A stretch of DNA of 64,000 bases. It comes from Callipepla californica brunnescens (lineage: Eukaryota; Chordata; Aves; Galliformes; Odontophoridae). The stretch is from the NCBI GenBank assembly GCA_023055505.1, contig JALIRH010000002.1, forward strand, positions 58,338,733-58,402,732. Reading direction: 5' to 3'. The stretch's first letter is position 1, and each line of letters opens with the position of its first letter. A program made the translations under genes and the position numbers. Below, in pieces: positions 51,001 through 63,640 of the stretch. The notes beneath the pieces were generated by a model. It was given only the letters and a program-made list of their open reading frames with translations. It was not told the DNA's origin and ran no database searches.

Positions 51001-52649
51001 ATAAAAGTCACACAATCTTTTTAAGCTTGAGCCTTGGAAAAAAAAAAAGAAAAAATAATAATATATTACTTATTTTGAGATGAGTCAATTCTATCTGTGG
51101 ATTTTTTATTTTCTGTGATGGTTAGCTATTACAGTTCTATCAATAGCTTTTGCCATGCTCATAAGTTATCCCTGCCATTTTCATTAGTTGGTTGGTTGTT
51201 TGGTTTTTTTTAATCAGGACTATTAGGAGACAAACTGTGTTGGAGGAGTTGGTATCATTCTAATGTTAAAATTCATCCTCTGTCTCAACTTCTTAATATG
51301 CTGCTGTCACTAAGGTACAGTTCTAAGAAGAACTTATACACACAGAATCCTAATGCTGTAGGGATTTTCCTTTGTAATATACATGAACCCAATACAAAGC
51401 AATATGGATTATTTTCTATACATTTGTATCTGCCAGGCATGTGAAGTCCAAATAAGGACAGAGAGAAAAGGGATAAAATCAAATATGAATAAATGTTCTT
51501 TCATGAATGAAAAACAAAGAGGTTTTCAAACACTAAGCATGTACATTCAAATCACCTTGAAACAGGTCTAATATATGCAACAAACACTGCTGAGGACAGG
51601 AGAAACACTAAAAAAGGTAAGAGTTTTATTTGAAGTAACTTTGAAGAATCTAGTCAAGAGTACCTTACTGTTCACTTTTTCTTACGTAAAAAGAAACCAT
51701 TTCCAGGCAATTTGAGTCGTCTTTTGCACAAGTATGCCATCTTGTATATTAACAGACTATAGCAGTTTTATATTTTGAGATTTAGATTTTTTAGGATGCT
51801 TGCCTCCAAAATATGTCATAAACAATACTTCAGTTATGCAGGTCAGTAGTGCAACTGAATTTAATTTTCTTTGTTAGTAACATCTTTCGCCTTTCACTTC
51901 TGAGTGAGCAGCACTACAAAAAACCAAAGCGTTAAATCCTGATTTTAAAGTACAAGTACAGAAAATATGTATTAGGCCACCTTTGATAACAATACAAAGT
52001 AAAGTAACAAACTGTTCAGTATGTTTTACTGAAAAATATTTATTGCAAACCTCTACAGAAAGTGAGCCAGTTCACCAGACTGGACTGCTAAAAGCAAGCT
52101 CCAGATTGCTTTAACCTACCCCAGGGCAAGAATTCCAAATCCACATGGGAAAAAGCAATAATGAAAAGCAAGGGCTATCTTAGGAGTAAGAGGTATGTTA
52201 TATGAGAAGCTAACAAGCCTATTCTGTTGAGAATTTTGTATCAAAATCCTTTTGGCCACATGCAAAGCACAATTCTCTACCCTATCATCGATTTTAATTC
52301 ATCCTTACTACCTACAAAGGGTCTAGACACATTAATGGAAGCACCTCTATACAGATCCTACATAAAAAATTGGCATAATTTTCCATCATAAAAAGATGAG
52401 GTTTTTATCTAATTGAAAAAAATGCTTACTATTCAGACAGGCAATAAAGGAAGAGGGGAAAGTGTGCAATAGTGAATACTGCTATCTTAACATATAGGTT
52501 ATGATATATATCCAATTGAACCTTCAGAGCATTCATTCCTTGACAGTCAGCAGATAAATACTTTCTCAACTTGCTGTCTGACAGTTATGTAATGTGTTTC
52601 GTTACTCATGCTTTGATTAATCTGGAGGCTTCTGTTTTTTATCCAGGTG

Positions 52650-52650
<1 letters not shown>

Positions 52651-52682
<32 letters not shown>
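52651..52682. repeat. Poly(T) run, 32 bases
   Basis: The longest homopolymer in the window, starting after CCAGGTGC and ending before AACAAACAGG. Read on the minus strand it would be a poly(A) stretch. I did not recognise a retrocopied gene on its left-hand side, so its origin is unknown. Length is likely variable and prone to sequencing error. Confidence 0.9.
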
Positions 52683-52688
<6 letters not shown>

Positions 52689-53780
52689 CAGGCAACCAAC
52701 TAGGTAATGATGGTAGAGGGTGAGAAGAGATGAAAAACAGCTGGATGCTGTCAGGAAATTCTGCATCCAAGCCAATAAAATCTCAGTTTTATGGTTTTGC
52801 ACTGATACTGATCAATTACATTGAACAGGATTGTATCTAAGGTAAAACTTTTTTCATAAGATGTAGGATTTAGAGGTACTTTCAGTATGAGAAGATCCTG
52901 CCCATCGTAGCCTTCCAACAGCTGTAATGAAGGCAAACAAAGCCAATTTAAAGTGATTTTTATAACTCTCACCATGTCAAGAAGATTGGCTTGTATCTGG
53001 ATTTATTGGATTTTGCACAAAGAAACTGAGGAAATTATTTAAATTCTTTGTTGATTATTGAAACATTTATCAGCTACTGCAATCACCAAACCAAGACAAG
53101 CCTAGAATGCTTTGGTCAGATAATGCTATTATTTTCTCAAGAACTTTGCCCCGGAAAGGAGAAACAGGATAGTAATGTTATGGCTAGAGTTCTTTAATTT
53201 ATATTAAAGCATTTGTTAGGTTATTGCACCTTCCACAGTATTTGGGCATTAATGTCACTGGGATCATCCTTCACAATAATGGAGGACCCCAATGCTGCTT
53301 GTTACTTTCCTTATTAAAACACACAACACAAGAGGACAAACGTCAAGAAAATCCCAAAGCAGATGAAGTGTGATCTGTCTCAAATAAGACTTTTATACTT
53401 CCATCTTAGTGAAGATGAGCATAAATCAGTGGAGTAAGTTTCTGAATTTCAGTTATTTTAGAATTGGTTTCTCGCTTCATATGTAAATTCCACCTTTTAA
53501 AAAGTTCCATACTCTGAAAATTGTGAATAACATTTCACCTGAAACATGATGAATTAAAGTAGAAAAACAAGTTATAATAATAATAAGCACTGATGTGATC
53601 TGATAGTTTTATTTTCACTAAACAGCATGTTGCAAGATAGGATTCTTAATGCGAGCTCTGCCTCTTACTTTTTCAGGAACAACCAAACACTGTTATAGAA
53701 CATCTGTAATGGATGATAATTTTTTTCATTTTTCCTTTCTCTTTTCTTTGTAAAAGAAACAGATAGCAGCGGGCCGATAG

Positions 53781-53817
53781 AATGAAAGAAAAAAAAAAGA
53801 AGAAAAAAGAAAAAAAT
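53781..53817. repeat. Purine-only A/G tract
   Basis: A run of A with interspersed single G over about 37 bases (AATGAAAGAAAAAAAAAAGA type). Low-complexity, no element attached. Confidence 0.75.
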
Positions 53818-54259
53818 ACTCCTTTAATCCTTCTCTGATTGGCAGACTGGAATGCTCTAAATTATTTAACAAAAGACATAACTTCTAACAGCATAGAAGT
53901 GACACATGGAGAGGAAACCTTCAAACAGGTGAGAAAGCACACAATGAAAAGTGAAAACCACATTCAGCCATATCCCATTCGTCGCAAGCAGCACTTCATT
54001 TCCTCAATATTGAGTTCTTTCTTTCACAAAGCTTCTGTACATTGTGGCGATGGTTACAAATGATAAAACATGTTTTTCTCTTCCATAATTTTAAGTGTTA
54101 AGAGTGAAAGTATTTGAAGAAGACTGACTAATATCAAATGTGAAAGCAACTAATACTCAACCATTCTTTGAGACTAAAATTCAGGCAACCAAATACAACT
54201 GAGGCATGACAGGCAATATATTTCTAGCAAGAAATGAACAAATTTCTGTCTAAGAAAGT

Positions 54260-54274
54260 AACAACAACAACAAC
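54260..54274. repeat. (ACA)5 microsatellite
   Basis: Five ACA units between AAGTA and ACAGATC. Short and probably of no consequence. Confidence 0.75.
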
Positions 54275-55589
54275 AGATCTATTGTAGATCTTTGAAAATT
54301 TTCTGTCACCTCTCTTTTCAACGGGTAATTGGATTTTTTTTACTGAAGTATCCCTCCAACCAAATATGAACATCTGCTTTTTATAATATTTTTCAACTTT
54401 CCATTGAAGAATTATTAAATAAAGCATTTCAGAAACAGTCTTTTCCATTACACAAGACTACAATATTCTTAGGAAAAAGTACTGATAAAAATATATTTCC
54501 TTGTCCCTATTGCCAATGTTTTCATTAGCAAAAACTAAGAACAGCCATAACATTTGAGCAACTGCACCAATAAAGCCAGTAATCACCTATTCCCCCTGCA
54601 GAACTGAAGGTCAGCAGGATGATTTGAGAAGTTCCATGGTTGAGGTGTTCACAATCTTAGAACTTAGAATCCTATAAAGTTAGTCTTGAGCATTTGAACT
54701 CTCAGCAATTGAGAGCTCACAAATATCCAGCCATACTATCAGAACATTTTAAGTGGACAACTATGTTGAAATTTTCATTTTTCACAAAATTTTGCTTTGT
54801 TTTTCTATAAGAAAGTCCTAAACAATAATCGTAGGAGTTCCCTACTCATCTTTTTGGGAGTTTCTTCTCAGTTGCTTAGAAACCTGAGGGAAATCTAAAT
54901 ACATCCCTTTCAATGCCACATGCTCCGCTTTGTAATCCCACTAGATAAAGCGTAATCAGAGTTGCCTCTGATACTATGTGAGATAGGCATATACTTCACA
55001 CATCCTTAAAAACTATATTTGTACCCTCAAGATGAATGGACAGCCAAGGGGAAAAAAAGCATATATTGCAGAGCTGTGATATTCTGTCCCCAGTTACCTA
55101 CTTCTAGTCTTTATATACGTGGGACACAAATCAGCTAGTTTGGCTAACAATCTGCAGTTATAGCAGCCCATATGGCAAGGAGCCAGTGTTCTATGTGACT
55201 GAATGACTGAATGATGGACAGAGAGCTCTGGGAGCCCAGGGGAATAAAAAGAAGTCTCAGTAGCAAACATCCAGATCAAATTTAAGCATGCTGTAATCCA
55301 CAGGTTAACTCAATTTATTGTTGGATTTCCAGGAGTTATAAGAAATCACTACCACAACACTTGAAATCAAATTTAGATTCTTTTTGCCTTCACAACCTTT
55401 CCCAAGATCTATCCCTTTTGTTGAGAATATACTTGAGGTATGTGCAACAATGATACATTTTTCCATACTTTCTGTTTGATTACATGCTTACATATAACTT
55501 TAAGGACCACCTGCACTGCTGAACTCAAAGAGACTTTTGATCTGATGACTAACCAGCACTGTAGACTGTGTTGTGCTTGCTCCAAGACA

Positions 55590-55635
55590 GGCTGACTGGA
55601 CTAGACAGTCACTTCTGAGACTACTCTATGAGCCA
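55590..55635 (+). mobile_element. Possible ancient CR1 3' end
   Basis: GGCTGACTGGACTAGACAGT followed by CACTTCTGAG and CTCTATGAG resembles the sense-strand CR1 terminus (GGACTAGATGA..CTGAGGTC..CTATGAT) after heavy mutation and loss of part of the block. Only about 45 bp support it. Confidence 0.35.
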
Positions 55636-57279
55636 TCCTATATGAATGCAAACTGCAGGATCTCATTTGAAGTAGCAAGAGCTAAGTCTAAAAGACACAA
55701 CATACACATAGCTGCCTTTGAAGCAAAGGAAAACCCTAATGAAATATGATGTGGATCAAATGAACATTTAGCTAAATTTTACAACCAACATACATGCAGC
55801 TAATCTGAAATTCATACCACGCATTGTTTTTCTCCATTTTTCCCTTCGTCATCTTTTAAAATGTAGGAATAGCTCATCCAAATTATACTTTATATATATT
55901 ATATAATTAATAGCTCAAGTACAGTTTGGGAATATTGCTTGACTAATTCAAGTTAATCGGTGACCTTGGTCGTTACAGATATCTAATAACCATTAAGTAC
56001 TGCTATTAACCTTAAGTTTGATTGTATATTTTAAAAAATATATTAACCAATTATCTAGGCATGTTAAAGTGGAGACACAGTTCTACTACATATATACACT
56101 GGGAGGTGATTACTTTTTTTTAATTTAACAATGTTTTTCCAAAGGAATAAGCATCTCTTTTTCCAGTTTAGACTTAACTAAAAAGCACCACCAACAGAGA
56201 CAGTGGTCAAAGAACTTTATGAATTTTCAAGAATGGAAATATTTATGAAAGCATACTGTATGGTTAATGATAGTATGCATGGATAAAGAATCCTGTAATA
56301 TATAACAACAATAAAGTTGGGTTAGTGTATCTAAGGTTGTTTGGACAAGATTCAGTTCCATTTTCAAGAGACTTCAATTTCCTTTCACATAAACACTGTG
56401 AAATACTTTATGTGACATGTTTATGACTAGCTGTTTTTATGAATGTTATAATTGCAGGCTCTTATGAAGGCTGGGAACAGTGTTGCCCCTTCAACAAGCT
56501 AAAAAGCAAACAGATGAACAAGGGAATTATTAGTTACAGTAGAAGAGACAAAAAGCCCAGACCTCAATTACACTGCAAAAGATCATAGCATTATATAATA
56601 TATCCTATAAAACTTTAACTTTTTTGTACTTCCTAATAACTTAAACAAAAGGTATACTTAAATCAAGACAGGGCAGTAGATATGAAATTTAGAATTTGTC
56701 TCAGTAGGTTTGTTTTATCAGCACATTCCACGGAAACACTTCAGAAACCAACCATGAGATTTACAGTTCACATGTTGTTAATTTCTGTTTAAATTTTTGC
56801 TTAGGAAGAGCTCATAATATGTTTCAGATAACTACTGTTTTTCTTCCCCTGTGATGTGCCTGTTTTACTCTGACACTTAGATAATTTAAGATGCTTAAGC
56901 ACTACAGGATATAATCTCACCCTGAACATGCACTTTTATTGACTAGTTATTACCAAAGGAAAAAAAAATTCTAACGCTACACAGACATTTTAAGGTAGAA
57001 GAAAAACCTGCATCACCAGTACAAGCAACACAAGAAGGCTAGATTACCTATTTTCTTATCTTATATACAAGTACCTGTAGAGACTGCTTGAAACTCATAA
57101 ATTGAACTAAATCATATTTATTACTTTAAGAGATACACAACAGACAATGACTTAGACAACAAAGAAATATGATGAAATCAAACTGTAAGGCTCTTCAAGC
57201 TTTTATAAACTTCTATAGCTCTACATCCCTTGGGAATAACACAAGTTACATGCTTGTTCCTTTCAGGCAAGTTCTCATT

Positions 57280-57410
57280 CACAAAACCAGAGAAAAAGTT
57301 TTTTGGACGTAATGCAGAGGTCATCCAGTTCAATCTTCTGGATGAACTTGAAAATCAGGAGGAACTTCAAAATTAAATAAGGTTGCTTGGGATCTTATTG
57401 CAACTTGTGA
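57280..57410 (-). mobile_element. Probable ancient CR1 fragment
   Basis: The plus strand shows GCAGAGGTCATCCAGTTCAA followed about 50 bases later by AAATAAGGTTGCTTGGGATC. In a reverse-oriented CR1 the corresponding blocks read GAGGTCATCTAGTCCAA and ATCAGGTTGCTCAGGGCC at about the same spacing. The tail octamers are no longer recognisable. The divergence points to an old subfamily. Confidence 0.5.
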
Positions 57411-60400
57411 CTGTTGCATCCTGGCTTTTTACTGTGCATGACTGCAACTCAACTGAAAAGCACTACTGACTTTCTATCTGCTGCCTGCCTGTATGTGTTT
57501 CATGACTGATGTATGTACCACAGGTTCATCAACATAAACATTTAATGGACATTTTCTCCTCTGGACTGTGATGGTTTATATTGTAACCAATACTGTTTGC
57601 ATTGTGTTATAAATTCATACAAAATAATACTTAAGTATGATCCTAAACAGTATTCTCCTTCTACCTTCACTTGAAATTATTCAAAGTGATTCCCAGACAC
57701 ACTAAGACATTTTTAACTCTAATAGTTATTGATGTCGTTCAAAAACCCATTTGAATGGTTATATCCTGCACCCAGCCCTCCAATAACAAACAGTGAAATT
57801 AGTTTCTCCCTCCTTAAGATTATTGCTTCTATAATCAAGATACTTTCAAGAACTTTAAAAGGAGAGCAGAAGTAGTTGAAAAAAATGAAATGTTGAAACA
57901 GTGTATAATTTCACTTCACATCACATGTAGCACTCATCCATGCAAGAAGTGTAACTTCCCATCGCTTTTTAATTCTTTTATGAACTTCTAACTAAAAATA
58001 GCTGGAATTTGCTTTCCTCACTCCTCCATTCACTCCTAGACCCAGGAAGAAAGAGATCCCTTAACCAAGATATAAAGACATGTATATTTACAGTCCAAGT
58101 CTAACCAATATATTTTTACACGTATGCATATCATGTGGCCTCTGCATCACACAGTCTAGAAAAACAAGTTAGCATAACATCGAGATGACACAGTCAGCTG
58201 CTGAAGTTCTGAGACATCAGTATCAAAGCTGCCAACAAAATTATAATTCAGAGCTCTTATATATGTGATTTTTTGCAATCTTCTTTAGTTAATGCATAGT
58301 ACTCTCTGCAGAGGACCACCAATTCAATCAGCATTAAGAAGGGTTGGCATTGTTCTTCTTAGGAAATATTTAGTACTTTGTTTTATTCAGTTTGTGCCTC
58401 TCGGCTTTTATTTTAGCTAACTCTTCAAATCCCGCTCAGACCAGTCTCTTTCGTTTTCTCCATGGGTGTATTCCAGTGTCACCATAATATAAGAAATGGC
58501 AGTGTGAAGTAGACAGATATAACTGTCTTTATAATATGCTGAAGCACGCTGACATTAAGGTCAGAAGTTTACATTCATTTGGAGTATCCAGTCTGGGATG
58601 CCTTACGGAACTGGTTTGCAGAAATACGAAACAGAGTTGCTTTCATTTAAGCTCAGCGTTCACTGGTTTCACCCGTTAGTGCGGCTGTTCGCAGTGCAGT
58701 GCAATAAGGTTAAATCAGGCACATAGCAAATGAAGCTTGTACAATTAGTGATCCCTTGTGAAAATTTTGGCATGAGAAGTTTGCTAAACATCTTGACAGA
58801 ACAATTAAGAACTTGGTCCTCCAGAGTAGAGCAAAGCAATAGCAAAACTGTATTACCTCTCTTTATTGGCTCTAATTACATGCTGCATTCACTAATACTT
58901 GGCCATTTTTGTACTTATGTGAGGATGAAGGAGACAGGAACCTCGTTAATGACAATGTTGATTAAGCCTTGCTCCATATCACAAGCAAAGTTGTTCATTA
59001 CAAAATATTATCAACAGTTACACAATGAAAAAATGAATCTAAATCAGACACAGTACTTCAGCACTCAGTTCAGAATTTGGAGTTTAGGTTCTTCTACTCT
59101 GGGAAGAGAATGTTAGCTGCTGACTAATTCTGGAGGTACTTAAGTTATCAATATCACCTTTGTTTTCATTATTTTCAACTTCAGAACTCAACAAGCATCT
59201 AAACTGAAAAATGCCAAGTTTTTACAGCCCAGGCAACACAGCAGCCAGGCTGCGCATTTAAGCTCTTGTCAGTATTTGGAAGCCATGCCTTTGTCTGCTG
59301 ATACACTAAAGGCTATTCCCTCAGTCAGTGCCATCAAAACACAGATAGAATGATCCAGGATTATCATCTTCAAGCAAAAAAATGTCATTCTCCAGTCAGG
59401 TGGCACTCCACCTCTTCAGTTTTTAGCACTTAAAACCAAAAAGATTTTTTTTTCCCTCAAAAATAAAACATAGCTTGAATTTCAGGGTGGCTGATTTCTC
59501 AGTCCCATACCCATTTTTTGCTTCATCATCCAAAGTCACCTTTCTTTTGTCCTACCTCCCTGCCAAAATAAATATTAAATAAATCAGATAAATTTGGAGA
59601 CTCAGAGTGTAAAAATGCCATACCAGTGGTTAAATCTGTGAAGTAATACACACTGGAAACCAAAGTCTTACATGGTCTTTCTTAAATTTTTAAGCAACTT
59701 TAATACTGATAAGTAAACCTGTTAAAGGACAGTAAGGTCTGCTATAATTTTACTTCTTTTTTAAAAGAGCTAAAAATTTACTTTATTATATTTGCTATAT
59801 TTCTACCTCAGTCTGCAACAAGTAACTGAAGCTCAGGTAAAGCTGAATACCAGTGATGACTAAAACAAAAACGTAGCTTTATTTCCATACAGTAACACAA
59901 AACTGAATATACAGAGACATGGTAAATTTCAGTGATAATAGTTTATTTTTCTATTTGAGTTAATTTTTCCTCAGATAAATAATCGTATGTACATATTTAA
60001 ATATATTTATATGCAAATTAATTTTAAAATCAGATTACTTAGTATCAGATTATTAACACAGAGGGATAATCAAACTCCATAAGCTCCTTTGCAGTTCAGT
60101 ACTTCTTGTTGTCTTTCCCAGAACTGAAACCACATTCACAGTAGATAAAATATGCAGTTATGTGTGAATTTTCTTCAGAAAATATATTATTTTGAGACCT
60201 TGATATAACTGGTATCTAAATCACTACTTTTGCCCAAGATTTTCCTTTCTGCACCATGGAGAAGCATTCCACGGATGAGGTCAAACACTTATTTGATTGC
60301 CCTTTCATCTTGACAGATGCAATGCAGAGGCACATAAGGCACCTACTGAGAACAGAAACTGACTTATTTCCAGCATTTTAAGTCTTGACTGAGCATTTAG

Positions 60401-61571
60401 AATCTGGATTCAGATGAAGACCATGAAAAATGTGCAAATCCAGACATCTTACTCAGAAAGGTAATAGTGATAAAGAAATCTCTTGCCAAGCATCTTTTAA
60501 ATAGTTTACCTGTGTTTCTTGCTTCAAAGAATTAAGCACTTCATTTTAATAATTCTAACTGACTGGGAAAAGGAGAGCTCCTTTTATTGCAGTCTATACA
60601 TGCCAGGCTAGCATCTTGAAACTGATTTTGGTCAGAGTGTAATCATGAAATACATTGAAATTGGTCAGTGCATAATTACAGAGCCAATTACTTGAGGTTG
60701 TTCTCTTCTGAATATCCATCGCATAAAACAGATGTATATAATTTTGCAGTGCAGATCTGTGCCTGTATAGGTGGCTATCATGGAAAAAAAAATGGTCAAG
60801 TGATTGACTTCAACATAACTGTGATTTCATATGGAACTTTCCTATGAAAAGCACTCTATCCAGTTCTCAAAAAATCCTGCCTGTATGTGGCAGGATTTGA
60901 TAAAGCTGAATGTTGACAAGGTAAGGGAGCCCCACACTCAAAGATGTTTCCTCCCTGTTTGCTCTCATACCCACCCCAGGCTTGTGAGGCTTTGTTTTGG
61001 TTCAAGATGGTAATCACTATGAGAACGAGGTTCACGGAAAAGCTGGGTACTGACAGAGAAATAGGTGACATGAGAAGAGATATAAGGATGATTTCTAACA
61101 TCAAAATTGGTGGGTAGTTTGTTTCAAGGTGGCACTGTACACAATCTTGGAGGCCCTTGTACTGAAGCTTTAATGTAATACTTTGGTAACTGACTCAGAA
61201 TGAGTGATAGTAATGAAAGAAAATGAGAGCAGAGGATATTCTCATTTCTAAGCTAGCCCTCCAGGGAACCTACTTCTGATGCATGAGTCAAGGAATCAGA
61301 GAATCACTGTGGTACTAGGTTAGAAATGTAATTACTGACAATGCCAGGACAGGAGGTCAAGGGAGATTTCTGAGGAAGCCAAAGCCCTTGAGGTCTAGCA
61401 GTAACCCTGCTCAACCAAGACAGAAGAGTAGAATGATGTTCCTGGAATACACTGGATGTTGTCTTAGGAGTATCATCTATACATCTCCTCAGTGTTCTGG
61501 TAGAAATTGAGCAGAAATAAAAATTTCCGGGTCACTTCATTATGTTACTATCAACTTTTAACATAAAATGG
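57411..61571. other. Unique DNA with one unexplained 128-codon open frame
   Basis: Mostly AT-rich, with no named repeat. The plus-strand frame from 58730 to 59116 (128 codons, ATG to TAG) is the longest open frame in the window outside recognised repeats. I recognise no domain in it and no homologue, and I see no TATA box or splice signals. About 60 bp upstream lies a small CpG cluster (58656-58692). I do not call it a gene; see findings. The rest of the stretch shows nothing beyond short A/T runs. Confidence 0.45.
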
Positions 61572-62949
61572 ACCCATCACTCCCACTTTCAAGAAAGGAA
61601 GGAAGGAAGACCTGAGGAACTGCAGGCCAGTGAGCCTCACTTCCGTGCCTCAAAAGAGCATGTAACAGATCCTCCTGGAAGATAAACTATGGAACACAAG
61701 GGATGAGCAGGTGACCTGAGATAGCCAGCATGGCTTCACCAAGGGAAGGTCATTCCTGACCAATCTGGTGGTCTTCTATGATAGAGTGACAGCACTGGTG
61801 GACAAAGAGAAGGCAACTGATGTCATCAATCTGTACTTCTGCAAGGCCTTTGACGTGGACCCTCACCACACACTTACCTCTTAATTGGAGAGAGAAGGAG
61901 TTGAAGGGTAGACTATTCAGTTGATAAGGAACTAGCTGGAAGGCCACAGCCAGAGCATTGTGGTCAATGGCTCTATGTCCAGGTGGAGGTCAGCAACAAC
62001 TGGTGTCTCCCAGGAGACAGTGGCATGGCTGATAGGATTTAGTGCACCATCAGCAAGTTTGCTGATGACACCAAACTGTGTGGTGCAGATGATGCAGCAG
62101 AAGGAAGAGATGGCATCCAGAGAGACCTTGATAAACTCAAAAAGCTGGGCCCTTGTAAACCTAATGAGATTCAATACAACAAAGTGCAAAGTTTTGCACT
62201 TGGTCAAGGTAATACAGAATATGTATACAAAGTGGGAGAATCAGTCCTTGAGAGTAGCCTTGCTGAGAATGACCTGGGGGTCCTGGTTGATGAAAAACTT
62301 AATGTGAGCTAACAGTGTGCACTTGCAGCCCAGAAAGCCGATGGTATCCTGGATTCCATCAGAAGAGGGACGACCAGCAGGGCAAGGGATGTGACTGTCC
62401 CCCTCTATTCTGTCCTTGTGAGGCCCCTGCTGGAGTACTGCATCCAAGACCATGGCACCTAATACAGAAAGATGTGAAGCTTTTGGAGAGAGTTCCAGAG
62501 AGCACCACAAAGATGAACCAAGGGCTGAAACACTTCCTATGAGGATAGGATGGAGGAACTAGACTTGTTGAGCCTGGAAGAAGTAAGGCTGCAGGGAGAC
62601 TTCATTCCAGCCTTCTAATATTTAAAGGGAGTTTATAAACATGAGGAAAAACAACTTATAACTATGTAGATAGTTATAGGACAAGGAGGATTGGTTTTAA
62701 ACTAAACGAGGAGATACTTAAATTAAATGTCAGGGGAACATTTTTCAATGAGAGTGGTGAGATGCTGGAACAGGCTGTCCAGAGAGCTTGTGTATGCTCT
62801 GTCCCTGGAGGTGTCTAAAGCCAAGTTGGTTGGAGCCCTGGGCAATTTGATCTAGTAATTGATCTAGCAGCTGGCAACTCTGCCTGTGACAGGGAGATTG
62901 GAACTTGGTGATCCTTGAGGTCCCTTCCAATCCATACCATTCTATGATA
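61572..62949 (+). mobile_element. CR1 LINE, 1.4-kb 3' portion with reverse-transcriptase remnant
   Basis: This is the longest transposon copy in the window. It starts in the RT coding region (ACCCATCACTCCCACTTTCA, with an extra GGAA expansion near 61596-61608) and ends at the CR1 tail, CCATACCATTCTATGATA. Recognisable pieces in order are [19 protein letters not shown] (from about 61728), KAFDV (about 61841), VNGSMSRWRS (61960), KFADDTKL (62055), LMRFNTTKCKVLHL (about 62160), DLGVLVDEKL (about 62271) and EYCIQ (about 62432). Frameshifts, a stop after the KAFD region and a deletion of about 40 bp just before FADD break the frame. A different 3' end (with a GATCTAG direct repetition near 62849-62865) precedes the tail. 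It is a dead 5'-truncated copy. Confidence 0.95.
61728..62470 (+). pseudogene. Broken CR1 ORF2 reverse-transcriptase segment
   Basis: The RT active-site motif is present as FADD at 62058-62069, within SKFADDTKLC, the form CR1 uses for the usual YXDD. Upstream lie the KAFD-type motif and GVSQE, a mutated GVPQG motif; between GVSQE and FADD the conserved block with VLGP and the following residues is deleted. Stops and at least three shifts of frame interrupt the reading, so the open frames at 61960-62307 and 62315-62542 are only its fragments. No enzyme can be made. Confidence 0.88.
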
Positions 62950-63323
62950 ATAGAGGTTGTGATATTTTTCCTGTATTTTTTTGACTGAGGAAAATATTTT
63001 AAGCATGTGTAGAGACTGCTAGAATGTATATAAGAATTAATGTGTAAGTAAAGCCATTGTAATGCAATACTATCTAATGACGTTTTCTCTTGTGAGACAG
63101 TGGTAGCATCTTGGCATGCTTAACATCCCTGTAAATTACAGCTACCAGTATTTCCTTTATAAATATTTCCCGTGTCATTCTGCCTCAACTCAAGTATGTA
63201 AAGAAGCCTGGGTTTCATGTGAGCAGACAAAATTCATCCAGTTGAACTTCTGAAAGATGACTGAAACTGCACGAAATTTCAGATGATGTATTTGAGTAAC
63301 CTTATGTTTCTCTATTTGTAACT
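62950..63323. other. Short unique spacer
   Basis: About 370 bp of AT-rich sequence between two CR1 copies. I see no gene or repeat in it. Confidence 0.6.
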
Positions 63324-63388
63324 TCATAGAATCATAGAATCACAGGGGTTGGAAGGGACCTTAAGAGATCATCGAGTCCAACCCCCAG
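63324..63388 (-). mobile_element. CR1 LINE tail, 65 bp only
   Basis: The plus strand reads TCATAGAATCATAGAATCAC, then GGGGTTGGAAGGGACCTTAA and GAGATCATCGAGTCCAACCC. This is the reverse complement of the end of a CR1 with the octamer tail intact. It matches the typical chicken CR1 end better than any other copy here, so it may be the youngest CR1 in the window. It is extremely short and stops abruptly at the following A-rich block. Confidence 0.95.
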
Positions 63389-63640
63389 ATTTAAACTGAA
63401 ATAAAACTTAAAAATAAAAAAAAAACTTAAATTTGTAAAAAATAATAAATAATTAAATTAAAAAATTAAGTAATTTTAAAAACTTAAATACTTAAATAAA
63501 AAACTTAAATAAATAATTTTATTTTAACAAACTTAACAAACAAATGTTAACAAATTTAACAAACTTAACAAATTCTAGAAAATTTTAACAAATTTTAACA
63601 TACAAATAATTTTATTAAAAATAATAATAATAATGGGTGC
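63389..63640. repeat. AT-rich low-complexity block of AACTTAAA / AACAAA units
   Basis: About 250 bp made almost only of A and T with recurring AACTTAAATAAA, TTAACAAACTT and AATAATAAT units; G is nearly absent. The unit drifts from AACTTAAA-like (left) to TTAACAAA-like (middle) to (AAT)n (right), as in a slipped, diverging minisatellite. It directly abuts the truncated CR1 tail, so it may have grown at that junction. Confidence 0.85.

Larger units (their letters stand above)
44452..57279. other. Long unique stretch without a supported gene
   Basis: AT-rich sequence with simple repeats and a few possibly ancient CR1 ends (listed separately). Open frames of 60-98 codons show no recognisable domains. 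The plus-strand frame at 48551-48748 and the minus-strand frame at 49693-49989 were read for motifs and gave none. Confidence 0.5.

Noticed and set aside
52651..52682. T32 run as the poly(A) tail of a processed pseudogene on the minus strand
   Set aside because: No AATAAA in the right position and no recognisable gene-like sequence on the side where the retrocopy body should lie.
61280..61340. Text resembling a CR1 tail (CAGAGAATCACTGTGG)
   Set aside because: Only about 20 bases resemble the tail and the following conserved block is absent, so it is not separable from chance.
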